DNA of 64,000 nt from Limonium bicolor. Lineage: Eukaryota > Streptophyta > Magnoliopsida > Caryophyllales > Plumbaginaceae. A program made the translations under genes and the position numbers. The DNA lies in assembly GCA_023374045.1 (NCBI GenBank), contig CM041776.1, forward strand, positions 276,729,039 through 276,793,038, written 5' to 3'. Shown here in pieces: positions 24,650 through 36,220 of the stretch (position 1 is the stretch's first letter; every line of letters begins with the position of its first letter). Below the pieces are notes generated by a model. It did no database searches. It was not told where the DNA came from and saw only the letters and a program-made list of their open reading frames with translations.

Positions 24650-27600
24650 CTAAGAAGTAAACAATGACGGGTACTTCGCCTTCATCTTATCTTCCAGCTC
24701 CCAAGTGGCCTCCTCAACGTCCTGGTTAGACCAGAGAACCTTCACCAGTCTCACAGACTTATGGCGAGTGTCTCGAGTCTTAGTGTCCAGAATCCGTACC
24801 GGAGTCTCCACTGATCGCATGGTCGGCTCTAAAGTTAGCCTTTCAGGCTGAAGCACATGAGACGGATGAGACATATACTTCTTCAACTGGGACACATGAA
24901 ATACATCATGTACCTTGCCCAGCTCAGCGGGTAAATCAAGTCTATAAGCTACCGGGCCGATCCGCTCCGTCACAACATAAGGCCCCACATATTTTGGGCT
25001 CAACTTGCCTTTCTGGCCAAAACGGAATACTCCCTTCATGGGGGATACTCTCAAAAATACCTGATCGCCCACGGCGAACTCCAGGTCGCGTCGGCGCACA
25101 TCTGCGTACGACTTCTGTCTATCCTGAGCTGCTTTCATGTTAGCCCGGATCTGGCGAACTTCTGCCTGAACTTGCTCAAGATACTCTGGTCCTATAATGA
25201 CCGTCTCACTCGACTCATCCCAGCATAATGGCGTGCGGCATGGTCTACCGTACAATGCCTGGAAGGGAGACATCTTGATCGAAGCATGGTAACTGTTGTT
25301 GTAACTAAACTCGATCAGATGTAACTTATCAATCCAGCTGGTCTGAAAGTCAAGTGCACATGCACGTAGCATATCCTCAAGTGTCTGAATGGTGCGCTCA
25401 CTCTGACCATCGGTCTGTGGGTGAAACGCAGTGCTCAATTTCAGTTCAGTACCTAGTGCCTCTCGTGTAGACTTCCAATATCTGGATAGGAATCTGGTAT
25501 CTCTGTCAGATACAATCGTTTTCGGGACCCCATGATGTCTTATAATCTCTCTGTCGAAGAGCTCTGCAAGCTTAGCCACTTTCCAGGTGTCCTTCATCGG
25601 TATGAATCTAGCCACCTTGGTCAGTCGGTCTACCACAACCCAAATCATATTCAGACCTCCCCTTGCGGGCGGAAGCCCTACCACGAAGTCCATAGATATG
25701 TCATGGAACTTCCACTCAGGCACTGGCATTGGCTGTACCATACCACCAGGCCGTCGGTGCTCAAACTTGACCTTCTGACAAGTGAGACACCTCAACACAT
25801 AGTCATTCACATCCTTTTTCATTCCAGTCCACCAAAAATATCTTTTCATACCTTTATACATCTTTGAAGCTCCGGGGTGAATCGAAGTAGTAGAACAATG
25901 GGATTCACTCAATATGCGCTCCTTCAACTCAGCGCTACTCCTGGGTATACACAGTCGGCCATTAAGCCTAATCAGGTCATCATCGTGGAGCCTGAAGTCG
26001 TACTTCTGACCCTCGAATGTGCCATCAATAAGCTTCTGTCTAGTGAACAAGTACTTTAAACTCTTGTGGTCAGAATAAATCGTCACACTTACCCCATACA
26101 AGTGATGTCGCCATATCTTCAGTGCGAAGACAATGGCCCCCAATTCTAAGTCGTGGGTAGGGTAGTTCTCCTCATGCTTCTTCAGCTGTCGGGAGGCGTA
26201 AGCTACGACCTTCCCGTGTTGCATCAACACACAACCCATACCCCTGCCTGATGCGTCGCAATAGACCTCAAACCCATCTGGACCGTCTGGTAGTGTCAGA
26301 ACCGGTGCAGATGTTAGAGCATCCTTGAGACTCGTGAAAGAACTCTCACAGTCGACTGTCCACTCGAATGGTACATCCTTTTTCATCAAGGAAGTCATCG
26401 GCTTCGAGACACTGGAGAAGTTCTTCACAAACCTCCTATAATAACCTGCCAGATCGAGGAAGCTCCTGATGTCGGTAACTGTCTTCGGCCTAGGCCAGGT
26501 GCGCACTGCATCAATCTTTGCCGGATCAACAGCGATCCCGGCCTCAGAAATCACATGTCCAAGAAATGATACTTGGTTCAACCAAAATTCACACTTAGAA
26601 AATTTAGCATACAGTTGATTCTTTCTCAATGTTTGCAATACATCTCTCAGGTGGCTTTCATGTTCACCTCTCGATTTCGAATACACAAGTATGTCATCGA
26701 TGAAGACTACCACTGATTTGTCCAACTGATCTTGGAACAAACGGTTCATTAAGTCCATGAACTTCGCTGGTGCATTTGACAAGCCAAACGGCATAACTGT
26801 GAACTCATAATGCCCATACCTAGTCCTGAATGCTGTCTTTTCGATTTCACTGTCACGGATGGCAATCTGATGGTATCCGGAACGTAGGTCTATCTTGGAG
26901 AATACTGATGCTCCCCTCAGCTGATCAAATAGATCGTCGATGCGTGGTAAGGGGTAACGGTTCTTCACCGTAACAGCATTCAGCTCCCGATAATCAATAC
27001 ACAGGCGGAGGCTACCGTCCTTCTTCTTCACGAAGAGGACCGGCGCTCCCCATGGTGAAACACTAGGGCGGATAAAGCCCTTGTCGAGTAGGTCTCTCAG
27101 CTGCTCCTTGAGCTCTGTCATCTCTGCTGGAGCCATACGGTAAGGTGCTTTCGCAATGGGTCCGGTGCCCGGAATCAACTCAATCTCAAACTCAACCTCT
27201 CGTGCTGGCGGCATGCCCGGCAGTTCCTTAGGAAATACATCAGGAAACTCCGACACTACCGGCACATCTGGGCTAAACTCAGGGTCTCTCTCTATGTCCT
27301 GGACATAGCAGAGGTATACATCACTCCCTCGTCGTAACTCACGATACATAGCCATGGCGGTGATGATCTGAGTCGAAGGCTCCCTGGGCCTCTGGCGGTA
27401 AGATATAGTAACCCCAGATGGACTCCGAAGAAGCAGTCGATGCTCGGCACACAGGATTCTGCCCTTGTACCGCTCCAACCAGTTCATCCCGACAATCACA
27501 TCAAAGCCAAGTCCGTCGAACTCTATCAAGTCAATCGGAAACTCTTCATCTCTGATTCGTACAACAACACCTCGGTGGTAGCGGGTACACCTGATCCGCT

Positions 27601-27822
27601 CTTTCGATGGGAGAGTGACCAAGAAGTCTGGCATCTCATCGCCATCTAACCCCAGCCTCTTCGCAAATGATAGCGAAATAAATGTGTGTGAGGCTCCGGA
27701 GTCGAACAAGATCGAAGCGTCCACGCCATTGACTGGAAAGGTACCGGTGAGGATTGTGCCGCTCTTGCCGGCTTCTGCCTCATTGCAGACACTCAGTATA
27801 CCTCCCGTTCCGAGTGCACAGC
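24650..27822 (-). CDS. pol: Pol polyprotein of B2 (PR-RT-RH-INT-chromodomain), RNase H deleted in part
   Basis: One frame is open from the predicted protease acceptor (27822) to a stop at 24650, about 1057 residues; the part from 27724 is 1024. Domains in order: aspartic protease (DSGASHTF near residue 40), reverse transcriptase (CIDYREL, then FIDDILVYS as the YMDD box), RNase H start (VYCDASGRG), integrase (HPGASKMY and CLTC zinc finger, [24 protein letters not shown]) and a chromodomain ([16 protein letters not shown]), which in chromoviruses steers integration to marked chromatin. A 207-bp in-frame deletion, matching B1 15821-16027, fuses SLKYLFT to RQKLIDG and removes 69 residues, including the RNase H DALSRR block. 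The frame is open but RNase H should be dead. There is no ATG at the start; entry depends on splicing from gag. Confidence 0.88.
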
Positions 27823-28002
27823 CTAATTCATTGGCAAACTAATAAGTATTGGGTAACAACACGGTTTTATGCTTCAACAACTCCATTTTATTCATTAACA
27901 CACTCTTTTTACAACATTCATTGGCTTATACTGTCGCCATGATTTACACTTACAACATCCTTAATACACACTGGTTTATCACATCACATAATTATACAAG
28001 GC
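27823..28002 (-). promoter_or_regulatory. B2 protease splice acceptor and AlkB poly(A) signal region
   Basis: The acceptor AATTAG|GC sits at 27823/27822 and is phase 1, matching the gag donor at 28887. Upstream of it, AATAAA on the element strand (27892-27887) lies about 110 nt after the AlkB stop. Element C has both at equivalent places (40771-40776 and 40853/40854). Confidence 0.6.
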
Positions 28003-28742
28003 TTAAAACTGTCTAAAGGTCAAATTCAAACGTCCGGGTTTCATGTGTGTGGCATTGATCACTGCCGACGGTGCGGTATTCAGTTTGATCTTTCTGATGC
28101 CATGGTATAGCATCCTTGATTGCCCACCCATGATTAATACATCTCCCGATTTCAGCAGTAGCTTCTTTGCGAGGTCAGCACGCTTCTGCTCGCCATACAC
28201 AAACACTGCGGTATCACCAATGGACCAAGACACCACGGGTACTCCCTTACTTAGAGACTCGGGTGACTCGTCCTTGTCTTGGTGTATACCTAACCGTCCA
28301 CCTTTCTGGTAGAAGTTCACAATACATAGATCTGCTTTCACACTTGGAATTGAATCCGTTTCAACTTGTTGAGCAATTCCCACGGCGTGGTTAACGACCG
28401 CATGGAACTCCTCTGGTATACTTGGTACTGTTGCTCCGTCTTCGGCTCGCATTTCCTGATATGTCTTGGTGTAAGGGTTCCAGTCCTTACCCATGCACAT
28501 CATCTTTAACTGCATTCTTGATCCGTTCGGGTATTCGGGTGTGTAAAACCCTCCTGGTTTTGCTCCAAGTTCGTCGCATCGTCTGATGATATGGGTTTGT
28601 GCTTCCGGTGTCAGGTATCCATTTAAGAGTATCATACCTGGCTGGATAACCTGACATTGCTCCAATGGAAAGTCGGTGATGTTGATGGTGGTTTCTTCAG
28701 GGTTTGGTGTGGTTGGGATTGGATAACATATATTGAAGGTTC
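28003..28742 (-). CDS. AlkB-type 2-oxoglutarate/Fe(II) dioxygenase exon of B2 (intact)
   Basis: This exon encodes about 246 residues (last 220 from 28665). AlkB enzymes oxidatively remove methyl groups from nucleic-acid bases using Fe(II) and 2-oxoglutarate. Numbering from 28665: N117 and Y119 of NFY (2-oxoglutarate contact), H128 and D130 of GIHQDKDE plus H188 of MLYHG (iron triad), and R212 and R218 of GRLNLTFRQ. Spacing N-to-H (11) and R-to-R (6) equals Escherichia coli AlkB. LKSGDVLIMGGQSR is the usual pre-histidine block. Overall it most resembles plant ALKBH1-type proteins. The exon lies between gag and protease, has no ATG of its own, and begins at AAAG|GA in phase 1 with gag. It ends in its own stop. 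The substrate is unknown; element RNA is the obvious candidate. Confidence 0.9.
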
Positions 28743-28887
28743 CTTTAAGTTTAGAGTACTCTAATTAGGTAAATCTCACACTGTACTTTATTTATTTACT
28801 CACATGGTTGTTTACTTAAACTCACTCACACACATGCATGAAATGCGGTATGTAGACACTTATTACATTAAAGAGTTTAGGCGGTAC
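28743..28887 (-). other. Predicted B2 intron 3 (gag to AlkB)
   Basis: 145 nt, donor CCAG|GTACC at 28887, acceptor AAAG|GA at 28743, phase 1. The alternative long intron from the same donor to 27823 is 1065 nt and skips AlkB. Confidence 0.65.
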
Positions 28888-29853
28888 CTGGTCTAGAAGA
28901 GGGCCCTGGCGCCTCAGACCGGTCCACCACATTCAGGGTGGCCTTGTTGGACCCCGACCCCTTCCCCTTCTGGGACTCTGTGTACCTCTGATCTGGGGGT
29001 GGCTGGTTCGCCGTCTTCTGGCCATCGGTAGTCGCAGTGGCCTTACCCTTCCATTGCCCCTTGGGCCTGTAGTTCCTACTGTTTGGGTTCTGCCAGCATT
29101 CGTGATCGCGGTGACCCATCTTCTTACAGTATCGGCACTGAACATCGTTACCCTTGCAGTCCTTGCCGGGGTGGTTGCCGTTGCACCACTTGCAGTAATA
29201 GTGGCGCTCCAGTCCAGAGCCCGTGCTAGCTGCTATCGTAACACACAATCAATACTTGTCTCACAACTTATCAACATACACTTCAACTTATCACACAGAA
29301 TTAGATAATTACCCTTTGGTGGGTAAGAACGTAGGGGTTTGGCCGCATACGCATAGGTGAGCTGCAGAGGCTCCTCAGCAGTGGTGGTCTGGGTCTGGCC
29401 CTTGCCACCCTGTTGCTGTCCTTTCTGGGACTGGGGGTATGACTTCTTCTTCTTTCCTCCCCACTGCCCTTGCGTGCCTTGGCCCTCGTTCTGAGCCTTG
29501 CGCTTGAGCGCACTCTCCTCGTCCCTCAGACGGACAGTGATCTCCACAATTGCAGCGGCATGATAGCACTCCTATATTTATGGTGTCAGTTATGCCCCGC
29601 CAAATAAATTCACAACACATTAACACATCGTACACACTTATTCACATTACACTGTAGTCCCATTACCTGCAAAGTGGTATATCCAGTAGGCCCCATGCCA
29701 TAGCGTAGGCGATAGTTCAGTCCGTTGTATAAACGGTTCACAAGGATCCGGTCTGAGTAACCCAGATCCGGTAGCAGGTGGATAAGTCCGATGAAGGCTG
29801 AGTAGTACTCATCTACCGTCATCTTATCCCCTTGCCTCAAACTGTCCAACTCC
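28877..29853 (-). pseudogene. gag: 3' part of B2 gag, cut off by the CACTA insertion
   Basis: Continuation of the gag that starts at 50307. Pieces are the rest of exon 1 (29853-29667), exon 2 (29571-29313) and exon 3 (29232-28888) with the two zinc knuckles CKWCNGNHPGKDC and CRYCKKMGHRDHEC. Introns lie at 29572-29666 and 29233-29312. The CACTA element interrupts at 29853/29854. Apart from that insertion the coding sequence looks undamaged. Confidence 0.85.
29851..29853. repeat. Left TSD (tcc) of CACTA element
   Basis: tcc at 29851-29853 recurs at 49814-49816. In B1 the same site reads uninterrupted (caactccaggcgc near 19832). Confidence 0.9.
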
Positions 29854-29879
29854 CACTACAAACAAAATGCCATTTACAG

Positions 29880-30260
29880 ACACATTTTTTGTGTCAGTAT
29901 AGCCACAAAAAGTGTCGGTATAGACTCAGTTGACCTTTACCGACACATGAAAAAAGAGTCGGTATAACCTCAGATACTATAGGTCTATACCGACACATAT
30001 AGTGTGTGTTGGTAAAGGGTTCTGAGCTTTTACTGACACTTATTTCCTTAGTCAGTAAAGACAAAAGACCTATACTAACACTTAATGTAATTGACAGAAT
30101 AACTTGTACATTTATACTAACATAAAACTAAGTGTCGGTATACATATATACTAACACCTAATTTATGTTAGTAAAAGCTGATTATACAATCAGAATAAAC
30201 CATCCTGTAACAGCTATACTAACTCATAATCTAATGTTAGTAAAACTTTTACTAACACAA
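29880..30260. repeat. Left subterminal repeats of CACTA element
   Basis: Many copies of a roughly 12-bp motif (GTGTCGGTATAG, CTATACCGACAC, TACTAACAC and variants) in both orientations. Confidence 0.75.
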
Positions 30261-30263
30261 AAT

Positions 30264-31631
30264 ATAATTCAATTCAATTTGTTATTTCTACAATGCCGCA
30301 GGTACTTGCTGATATATACAATAATATTCAAAAAATGACCTGTGAATTCTCGAACAATAAATGTAGTAACCAATAAGCTCCAATGGCATTAAAATTTTAA
30401 GAGTTTACACTAATATTCATCATTATCCTTCAAAAGTATCGTAATCAACATCAAGATAAGTCACATTTAAGTCAAAAATACAATATTGTTCTTAAACGAG
30501 TTTAGAATGTAACATATACTCTCTTTCTTCCTTCATACTCCTCCTACATCTAAAATAAAACCTTGACTTCATCCGCATTCTTTTACTCAGCACCTGGACA
30601 AACAAAAATCATATCGTCACAAAGATAGAAGATAAATAAATAAATGGTTATCCAAGATAAACGGAAAATATTCATTAGCAAGAAGGAGTACCATTAATAT
30701 TTCTTTCACTTGACGAAAATTGATAGTACCATTAGTATTTCTTTCACTTGACGAAAATTGATTTTCATTAACTGAGCAATTTGTACCGCTAGAAATATCA
30801 CTTGGAACCTGAAACATATAAATAAACCACAGCCATCTTACCGAATGTTGGATTGAAAGCTTATAAATGACATGAGTGGTCTGCTACCTAAATGTAGTGT
30901 AAACAAGAGGATCATTCATTTTCTATCGATCTACGGTTTCAGCAATACCAACCATACGGTTTCACCAATGCAATTATATAAACCAGGACAATAAAAGATG
31001 ATATGATTCAGTTGTGCAAAAATCTATACAAACAGGTCGATTATTACTAACAAGAGGATCATTCATTTTCTATCAATCTACAGTTTCAGCAATACCAACG
31101 ATGCCAACCCTACGATTTCACCAATGCAATTATATAAACCATGACAATAAAAGCTTATAAATGATATGATTGAGTTGTGCAAAAATCTATACAAACAGAT
31201 CGACTATTACTAATCTAGAAACAAACCAACCAGAAGATAACGAAAAATGTGAGTCAGCTATAAAGACATCAGTTATACTATAAACTATACGACACTAGAT
31301 TCCAGTTTACATCAGTGACCAACTCAGGACAGCATGAAATTGATTTCAACGGTGATAGCAATGGAAAATCAGTCCAAATCTATGATACGATTATTAACAG
31401 CACTACAAGTTTTCCTTATTCACCACAAGAACTTCCTTTCGGTGGGTAAGATGGTAGGGTTTTTCTTCAACACAAGTGGTTCAACAATTATAGTCATTAA
31501 TCAGGGAACCACATTGTAAGCCAGCGTATGGAGCTTCCAAATACTTGTCACAAACGTATGTGATCCTGCATTAAGCTTTTATGCTTCTATCCCCTTAAGA
31601 AAGTTGTGAAATGTAATATTGATGAATTTAC
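30264..31631. other. CACTA interior with tandem duplications, no clear gene
   Basis: A 38-bp unit containing TTTCACTTGACGAAAATTG is repeated twice at about 30688-30763. A 147-bp unit beginning ACAAGAGGATCATTC is repeated at 30903-31049 and 31050-31210 with scattered changes. Open frames here are short and unrecognised. The sequence around 31500-31590 may be another captured exon (a TGCAG acceptor lies on the minus strand), but I could not identify it. Confidence 0.45.
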
Positions 31632-31830
31632 CTCGTATCTTTGGATCTCGTACTCCTCAAAAATGGTCACATACTGAGAATATGAATTTGTTAATCCAGC
31701 AATTACAACATGAGACTCCCCATTGAATTTTCCACCATCTGCACTGGTTAGAATAGTCTTTACCGCTTCTATGAGTCTCCTACCAGCCATTGTTGTAAAC
31801 TCTGCAGGCAAAGGTAATGGAGCTAGTGAG
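31632..31830 (-). pseudogene. Captured neutral ceramidase exon, C-terminal catalytic-domain part
   Basis: On the minus strand, PAEFTTMAGRRL, HVVIAGLTNSYSQYV and FEEYEIQRYE match plant neutral ceramidases, which cleave ceramide to sphingosine and fatty acid. The exon ends at a GT donor (TACGAG|GTAAAT at 31632/31631). The upstream end is uncertain; an acceptor may lie near 31830. Residues that normally link this exon to the one at 32233-32503 (including the GNPFW region) are missing, so this is a gene fragment carried by the transposon and not a working gene. Confidence 0.75.
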
Positions 31831-32232
31831 CTTTCAGAACTCTCAAACTAATCCTTCACCAAACAAAATCGAAACCATGACATCAGATCCAAAAACAAGG
31901 TAAAAGAAAATCTCCACCAGAGGGTACACTGAGAATGACAAGTTGCCCCACCCTAAGAATCTGGACTGAAAGAATTGAAGGCTGAGAAATTTAACACGTA
32001 AAATACACAGTTGAGACAAAAGCATAAACAAAACAAAAAGAATAAAGACAAACGAGGTTTTGGTAATCAGAACCAGAAACTGACCGCCCACTCACACTAT
32101 CTTCCAAAAGGGATTACCCTAAAATTTAGAGCAATAATAACAAAAAGTAAGAACAGCAACAACACCAAGCACACTTTGAGGAGTATACCAATAGAACAAG
32201 GGGGTAATATCGATAATCAGGGTGACACTCAC

Positions 32233-32503
32233 CTTACAATCACCTTGACTAAAATTGAAAGCTCCAAGTCCATCTGTGGTATCTGCAGCAAATCCAAACC
32301 CCATTGCAGTTGGGCAGGTCTTCACTAGCTCATGTCCACCTCCTGTTTTAGGAATTGTCACCTCAAGATTGGAAAGATCCACAAAAGCATAGCGAGAATC
32401 AACCTTGCCCTTTATCTGTTCACTTGCTGAGGTGAAAAGGTCCACGACTTTCTTAAATTTCCTCTCCCCAATTATACGTGTGCTCTCAAACTCGTCAGGA
32501 TAA
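32233..32503 (-). pseudogene. Captured neutral ceramidase exon, central part
   Basis: Starts after TTTCCAG|TTATCC and ends at a classical donor AAG|GTGAGT (32233/32232). The frame is open and reads EFESTRIIGERKFKK, KGKVDSRYAFVDLSNLEV, then TCPTAMGFGFAADTTDGLGAF, which matches the plant neutral ceramidase block MGFAFAAGTTDGPGAF. It lies upstream of the 31632-31830 exon in the same orientation and with introns preserved, so genomic DNA and not cDNA was captured. Confidence 0.8.
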
Positions 32504-32688
32504 CTGGAAAGCAAGAAATGCAAATTAGTCCTCACAAAAACGAACGAGTGAACAACATAACAACAATATGTGTTTTTATATATCCAAATCTACAACAGAT
32601 TATCACCAGAACAACAAATATAACAGATGAAAATTACGAATCTACAACAGACGATACACGGACTGAGGAATCGACACAGAAAGACTGA

Positions 32689-32693
32689 GGAAT
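32689..32693. repeat. Left TSD (ggaat) of element C
   Basis: ggaat at 32689-32693 recurs at 48635-48639 outside the right LTR. Confidence 0.9.
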
Positions 32694-35014
32694 TGAAATA
32701 CCCCAAACTTAGATATGGTGTTTAAATGATAAACTAAGATATAAGGAGGCTAAATAATGCCTTAGAAACATTAAGAAACATTTCTAATCAAAGAAAATAT
32801 AAGGAAACACCAAAAGAGCAGTTTTAACAAAAACGTGCTTTAAGCTTGGAAAGACTTGGGAGAGTGCCCAGATATTGTTCTAAGACCTTAGTAATATCCT
32901 AATGGTCATTTAAAAGCAATTACCAAAGAAAACCAAGCTTGAAAACAAGTTAAAACACAAAATGTGCTGTAAGGAGTCTTAAAGCACGTTTTTGAAAAAT
33001 TGTCTTGTAAATGAGTTTTGAATGGCTAAATGTCCATCATTACTCTTTAATTAATATGTGTACTATATAGTATCACATTTGGAGGTCTATATCAATGGGA
33101 AATCAAAAATTTCACAACAATGTGCCTTGTTTTTGATGAATAGTGAATTAATTAAGCTAGTTTAAAACATAAGTCTATATAAGTGAGACATTTAGTCAAC
33201 AAAGACTTAACTACCCTCATTCATAAAAGGGGGCCGGTTTCTTAAGTGTGACTCACCACACTTATCTAGCTAAGTAAAGAGAAAGCAAAGTAAGTAAGTT
33301 ATAAAGTAAAAGTACTATTCACCTTTTAAGATAAATATCACATTTTACTTACCTCTCTCCTCACTTCTTCATTCTTCCTTGTTTCCCACGATTTCTTGCT
33401 CTCTTTCTCTTCTCCATTCACGTAGAGCTCACCTCCATGAAAGCTCCATCTTCCCTTGGCCACATCTTGCTCATTTAAGCTCCAAATCCAAAACAAAATA
33501 CATATTCCTCTTAGTTAGCTCAAGCTCCTCCTTTCTATCTTTTCAAAACTTCAAGAGCTTCATTTTGGTGCCAAGTCAAACCACCATTAGAGGAGGAAAT
33601 TCAAGTTTGGAGACTCCATTGGCATCTCCATTCTCTTAAGGTAAAGAAAGTGTAAGAAAATCTAGGTTTCCACCATTTTCTTCACATGTCCGAAAATATA
33701 TACTCATGGGACTCCATGTTTATGCCTTGTTCTAGCTTGTTTCTACTCTTCAAAGGAAAGAGGAGGTCCTTCTTGCTTCACATCCAAGTTTGTCTTGAGA
33801 AACCAAGGTAAAACAATCACATTAATACCTTAAAACATATTTTTAAACCTAGGGTTTGTTCCTTAGGGTTAATGTGTTATCTAGTACTCATTGGAGTCAT
33901 TGGATATTGGTTAGAACATTGGCAAGGAGAATCACATTGGTGACCGTGATTGAACAAAGAAAACCTAAGGAGAAAAGCTTTTAAGCTTGTGAGAAAACAA
34001 GGTAAATTACTTACCTTAAGGTGTTTTGTTGTTTAAGGGAATGAGATGTAGGTATATGTTGAGTTTAGTGTAGAGTTTATATTGGGAAGGTGCTATAAAA
34101 CCTAGGAGAAACAATGACTATTCTTGTGAACTTGTGACTAAGGAGCAAATGAGAAAAGAGATAGTTTAAGAATATAAAGGTGAAGTACAAGAAGCATTTT
34201 ATTTCAATGGGAGCCTTGTTGAGTGTATTCGCAGGTTGAAGGCATATATATGTGGAAATTCAGTGGTTAAGATTATTGTCATTTAAGGGCCTAAGTGCCA
34301 AGCATTTTAAGTTTAAGCACTATATGATGATGTGGTGTGGTTTTGGTGTAAATTGGGTGTTAAGGTGTTGTGGTGAGAATTTGGGTGATGTTGGTAGTTT
34401 GATGGAGAAAAACCATGTATTAGGTGGTACTATATACTAGAGAACCTATGGCAAAATTTAAAGGAGAGTTTAAGTGTTTAAGACATTCTAAGGGAATTTA
34501 ATGACTAAGGAAGTACTAGGAATGTTCTATAGGTTGTCTTGATGAAAAAGAGTGAGAGTTAGGTGTTCTAATGACTTATAATGACTTAGGCATTACTATG
34601 AAGGATATAGAAATCAAGAGAATGTATTTGAGTATTTAGGACTTAGGCAAATGTTGGTGCACAACTAAGAAGGAAATAATGTGTTGATGATGGAAGTTTA
34701 AACTTGTGAAGGAACTTTTAGTAAATGCTTAAAAGAGTTTTAGATAGTGAGAGATGCTTGGGAGATGATGTTATAGTGGTGAAGAAAACATTTGGCATAG
34801 TGGTTACATTAGGTATGAACCACCACCTAGAAACCTAGAGGAAAGCATTACAAGTGTAGCATTATTACAAGGAAAAATGCATAATGACTAAGGTGAATCT
34901 TGGTGGATAATTTAAGGTATTTAAGGAGGGCTTAAGGTGTATTTGAGGTGCCTAAATGAGGTTATAACATATTAGAATATATGAGGAGAAGTTTGGAGTT
35001 GAAAGAGAATTTAG

Positions 35015-35290
35015 AAACAAGTTTCTGGAGCCGACCGACCTTAGGACCGGACTTGCAAGGTCGGTCGGGCTCAGTTTACACTACCGGAGAAAGTTTCTGG
35101 AATGGACCGACCTTGGGACCGGACTTGCAAGGTCGGTCGGGCATGAATTTTGTACGGTAATAAGTCTCTGGAATCGACCGGACATAGGACCGGACTTGGC
35201 AAGTCCGGTCGGGGTAGAATTTTTAGACGGAGAAGTGTTCTGGAATGGACCGACCTTAGGTAAGGCCGGTCGGAAGTCCGGTCGGGCCTA
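35015..35290. repeat. Palindromic GACCGACC tandem repeats in C LTR (left copy)
   Basis: Four units of about 62 bp around GACCGACCTT, GGACCGGACTTGCAAGG and AAGGTCGGTCGGGC. Each unit can fold on itself. The right LTR has the same block at 46860-47135, followed by A-rich sequence. Confidence 0.85.
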
Positions 35291-36220
35291 AAAATAAAAA
35301 AATAAAAAAAAAAAAATTTTGAATTCTAAGAATGGCAATGGGTAATAAGGTATGCCTTTGGTAGGGTAGTAATGATTGGGACCCTAAGAACTTAAGGAAT
35401 TAAGTTAAGATTAAGTATAAGTTTTAATGTTTAAAGTTAAGTTTGTAAGCTAAGTGGCAAGAACTTGAGAGGTTATTAAATGAGAATCTTTAGAGATTAA
35501 GTGAGTTAAGTAAGGTGCAAATAACTAATAACCTAAGAATGAATGAATGTTTTAGGTTTGTGAGTTGGGACCCCGAAGAAGGTTAAACAAACAACGATCG
35601 ACGGTGAACGGTACAATCCTTCTTGTGACCTGCTTGCTAACGAGGTGTCCCTCGGCTTGTGTGCTATCTGTTTAATTGCTATGACTAAAACAAGATAAAG
35701 CATGCAACCGGATTATATTGTTCTCGTTGTGATTGTGTTATATTTACACTAACCCGCGAGACTTGAGATTGTTACTAACAAAGTTTAGTACTTACTGAGT
35801 TAAGAATAAGAGTTAAGTTTGATGGGTGTTGGTTAATGCCCGTTAGGGCTTAGCTAGCACATGGTGTTTAAGATGTCTACTAACTGGAACTTGAGTGAGG
35901 AAACCCGGGACCGATCTCCGGTCATGCATGCTAAGGAAAAAGGGGGACGGTATCTAAATCAGATCCGCCCTCCGCTTAAGGACTTGTCTTCGGACTTGTA
36001 GCCTAGGGCCGGTTGTCGGCTCAGCTACGCTGGACTCCCGTCCAGAGTAGGTGGCATTAAGATGGTGCGGTGGGATCACCTAAATCCCAGGTTCGAATTA
36101 AGCTACAACCAATCCCTTCCAGGAAAGGTTTGTATACTGAGATTAAGATTAAGATTGAGATTGAGATTAAGGTAAGGTAAGGAACTGAGATTAAGGAAAT
36201 GAGGACTAAGGAGGGGGTTC

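Noticed and set aside
24371..24667. 98-codon plus-strand frame, also at 14150-14446
   Set aside because: Antisense to B's 3' untranslated region, low-complexity Thr/His/Asn composition, and duplicated only because the array is duplicated.
27836..27845. Upstream B acceptor TTATTAG|TTTGCC for protease
   Set aside because: With the phase-1 gag donor it hits a stop within four codons, and C has no equivalent; the AATTAG|G site is conserved.
27823..28002. Read-through or frameshift from AlkB into protease
   Set aside because: Several stops lie between the AlkB stop and the protease acceptor in the relevant frames, and the gag donor matches the acceptor phase in both families.
33379..33639. 86-codon frame in C LTR, also at 45226-45486
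   Set aside because: Ser-rich translation of a CT-rich LTR stretch; no family similarity, conserved only because the LTRs are young.
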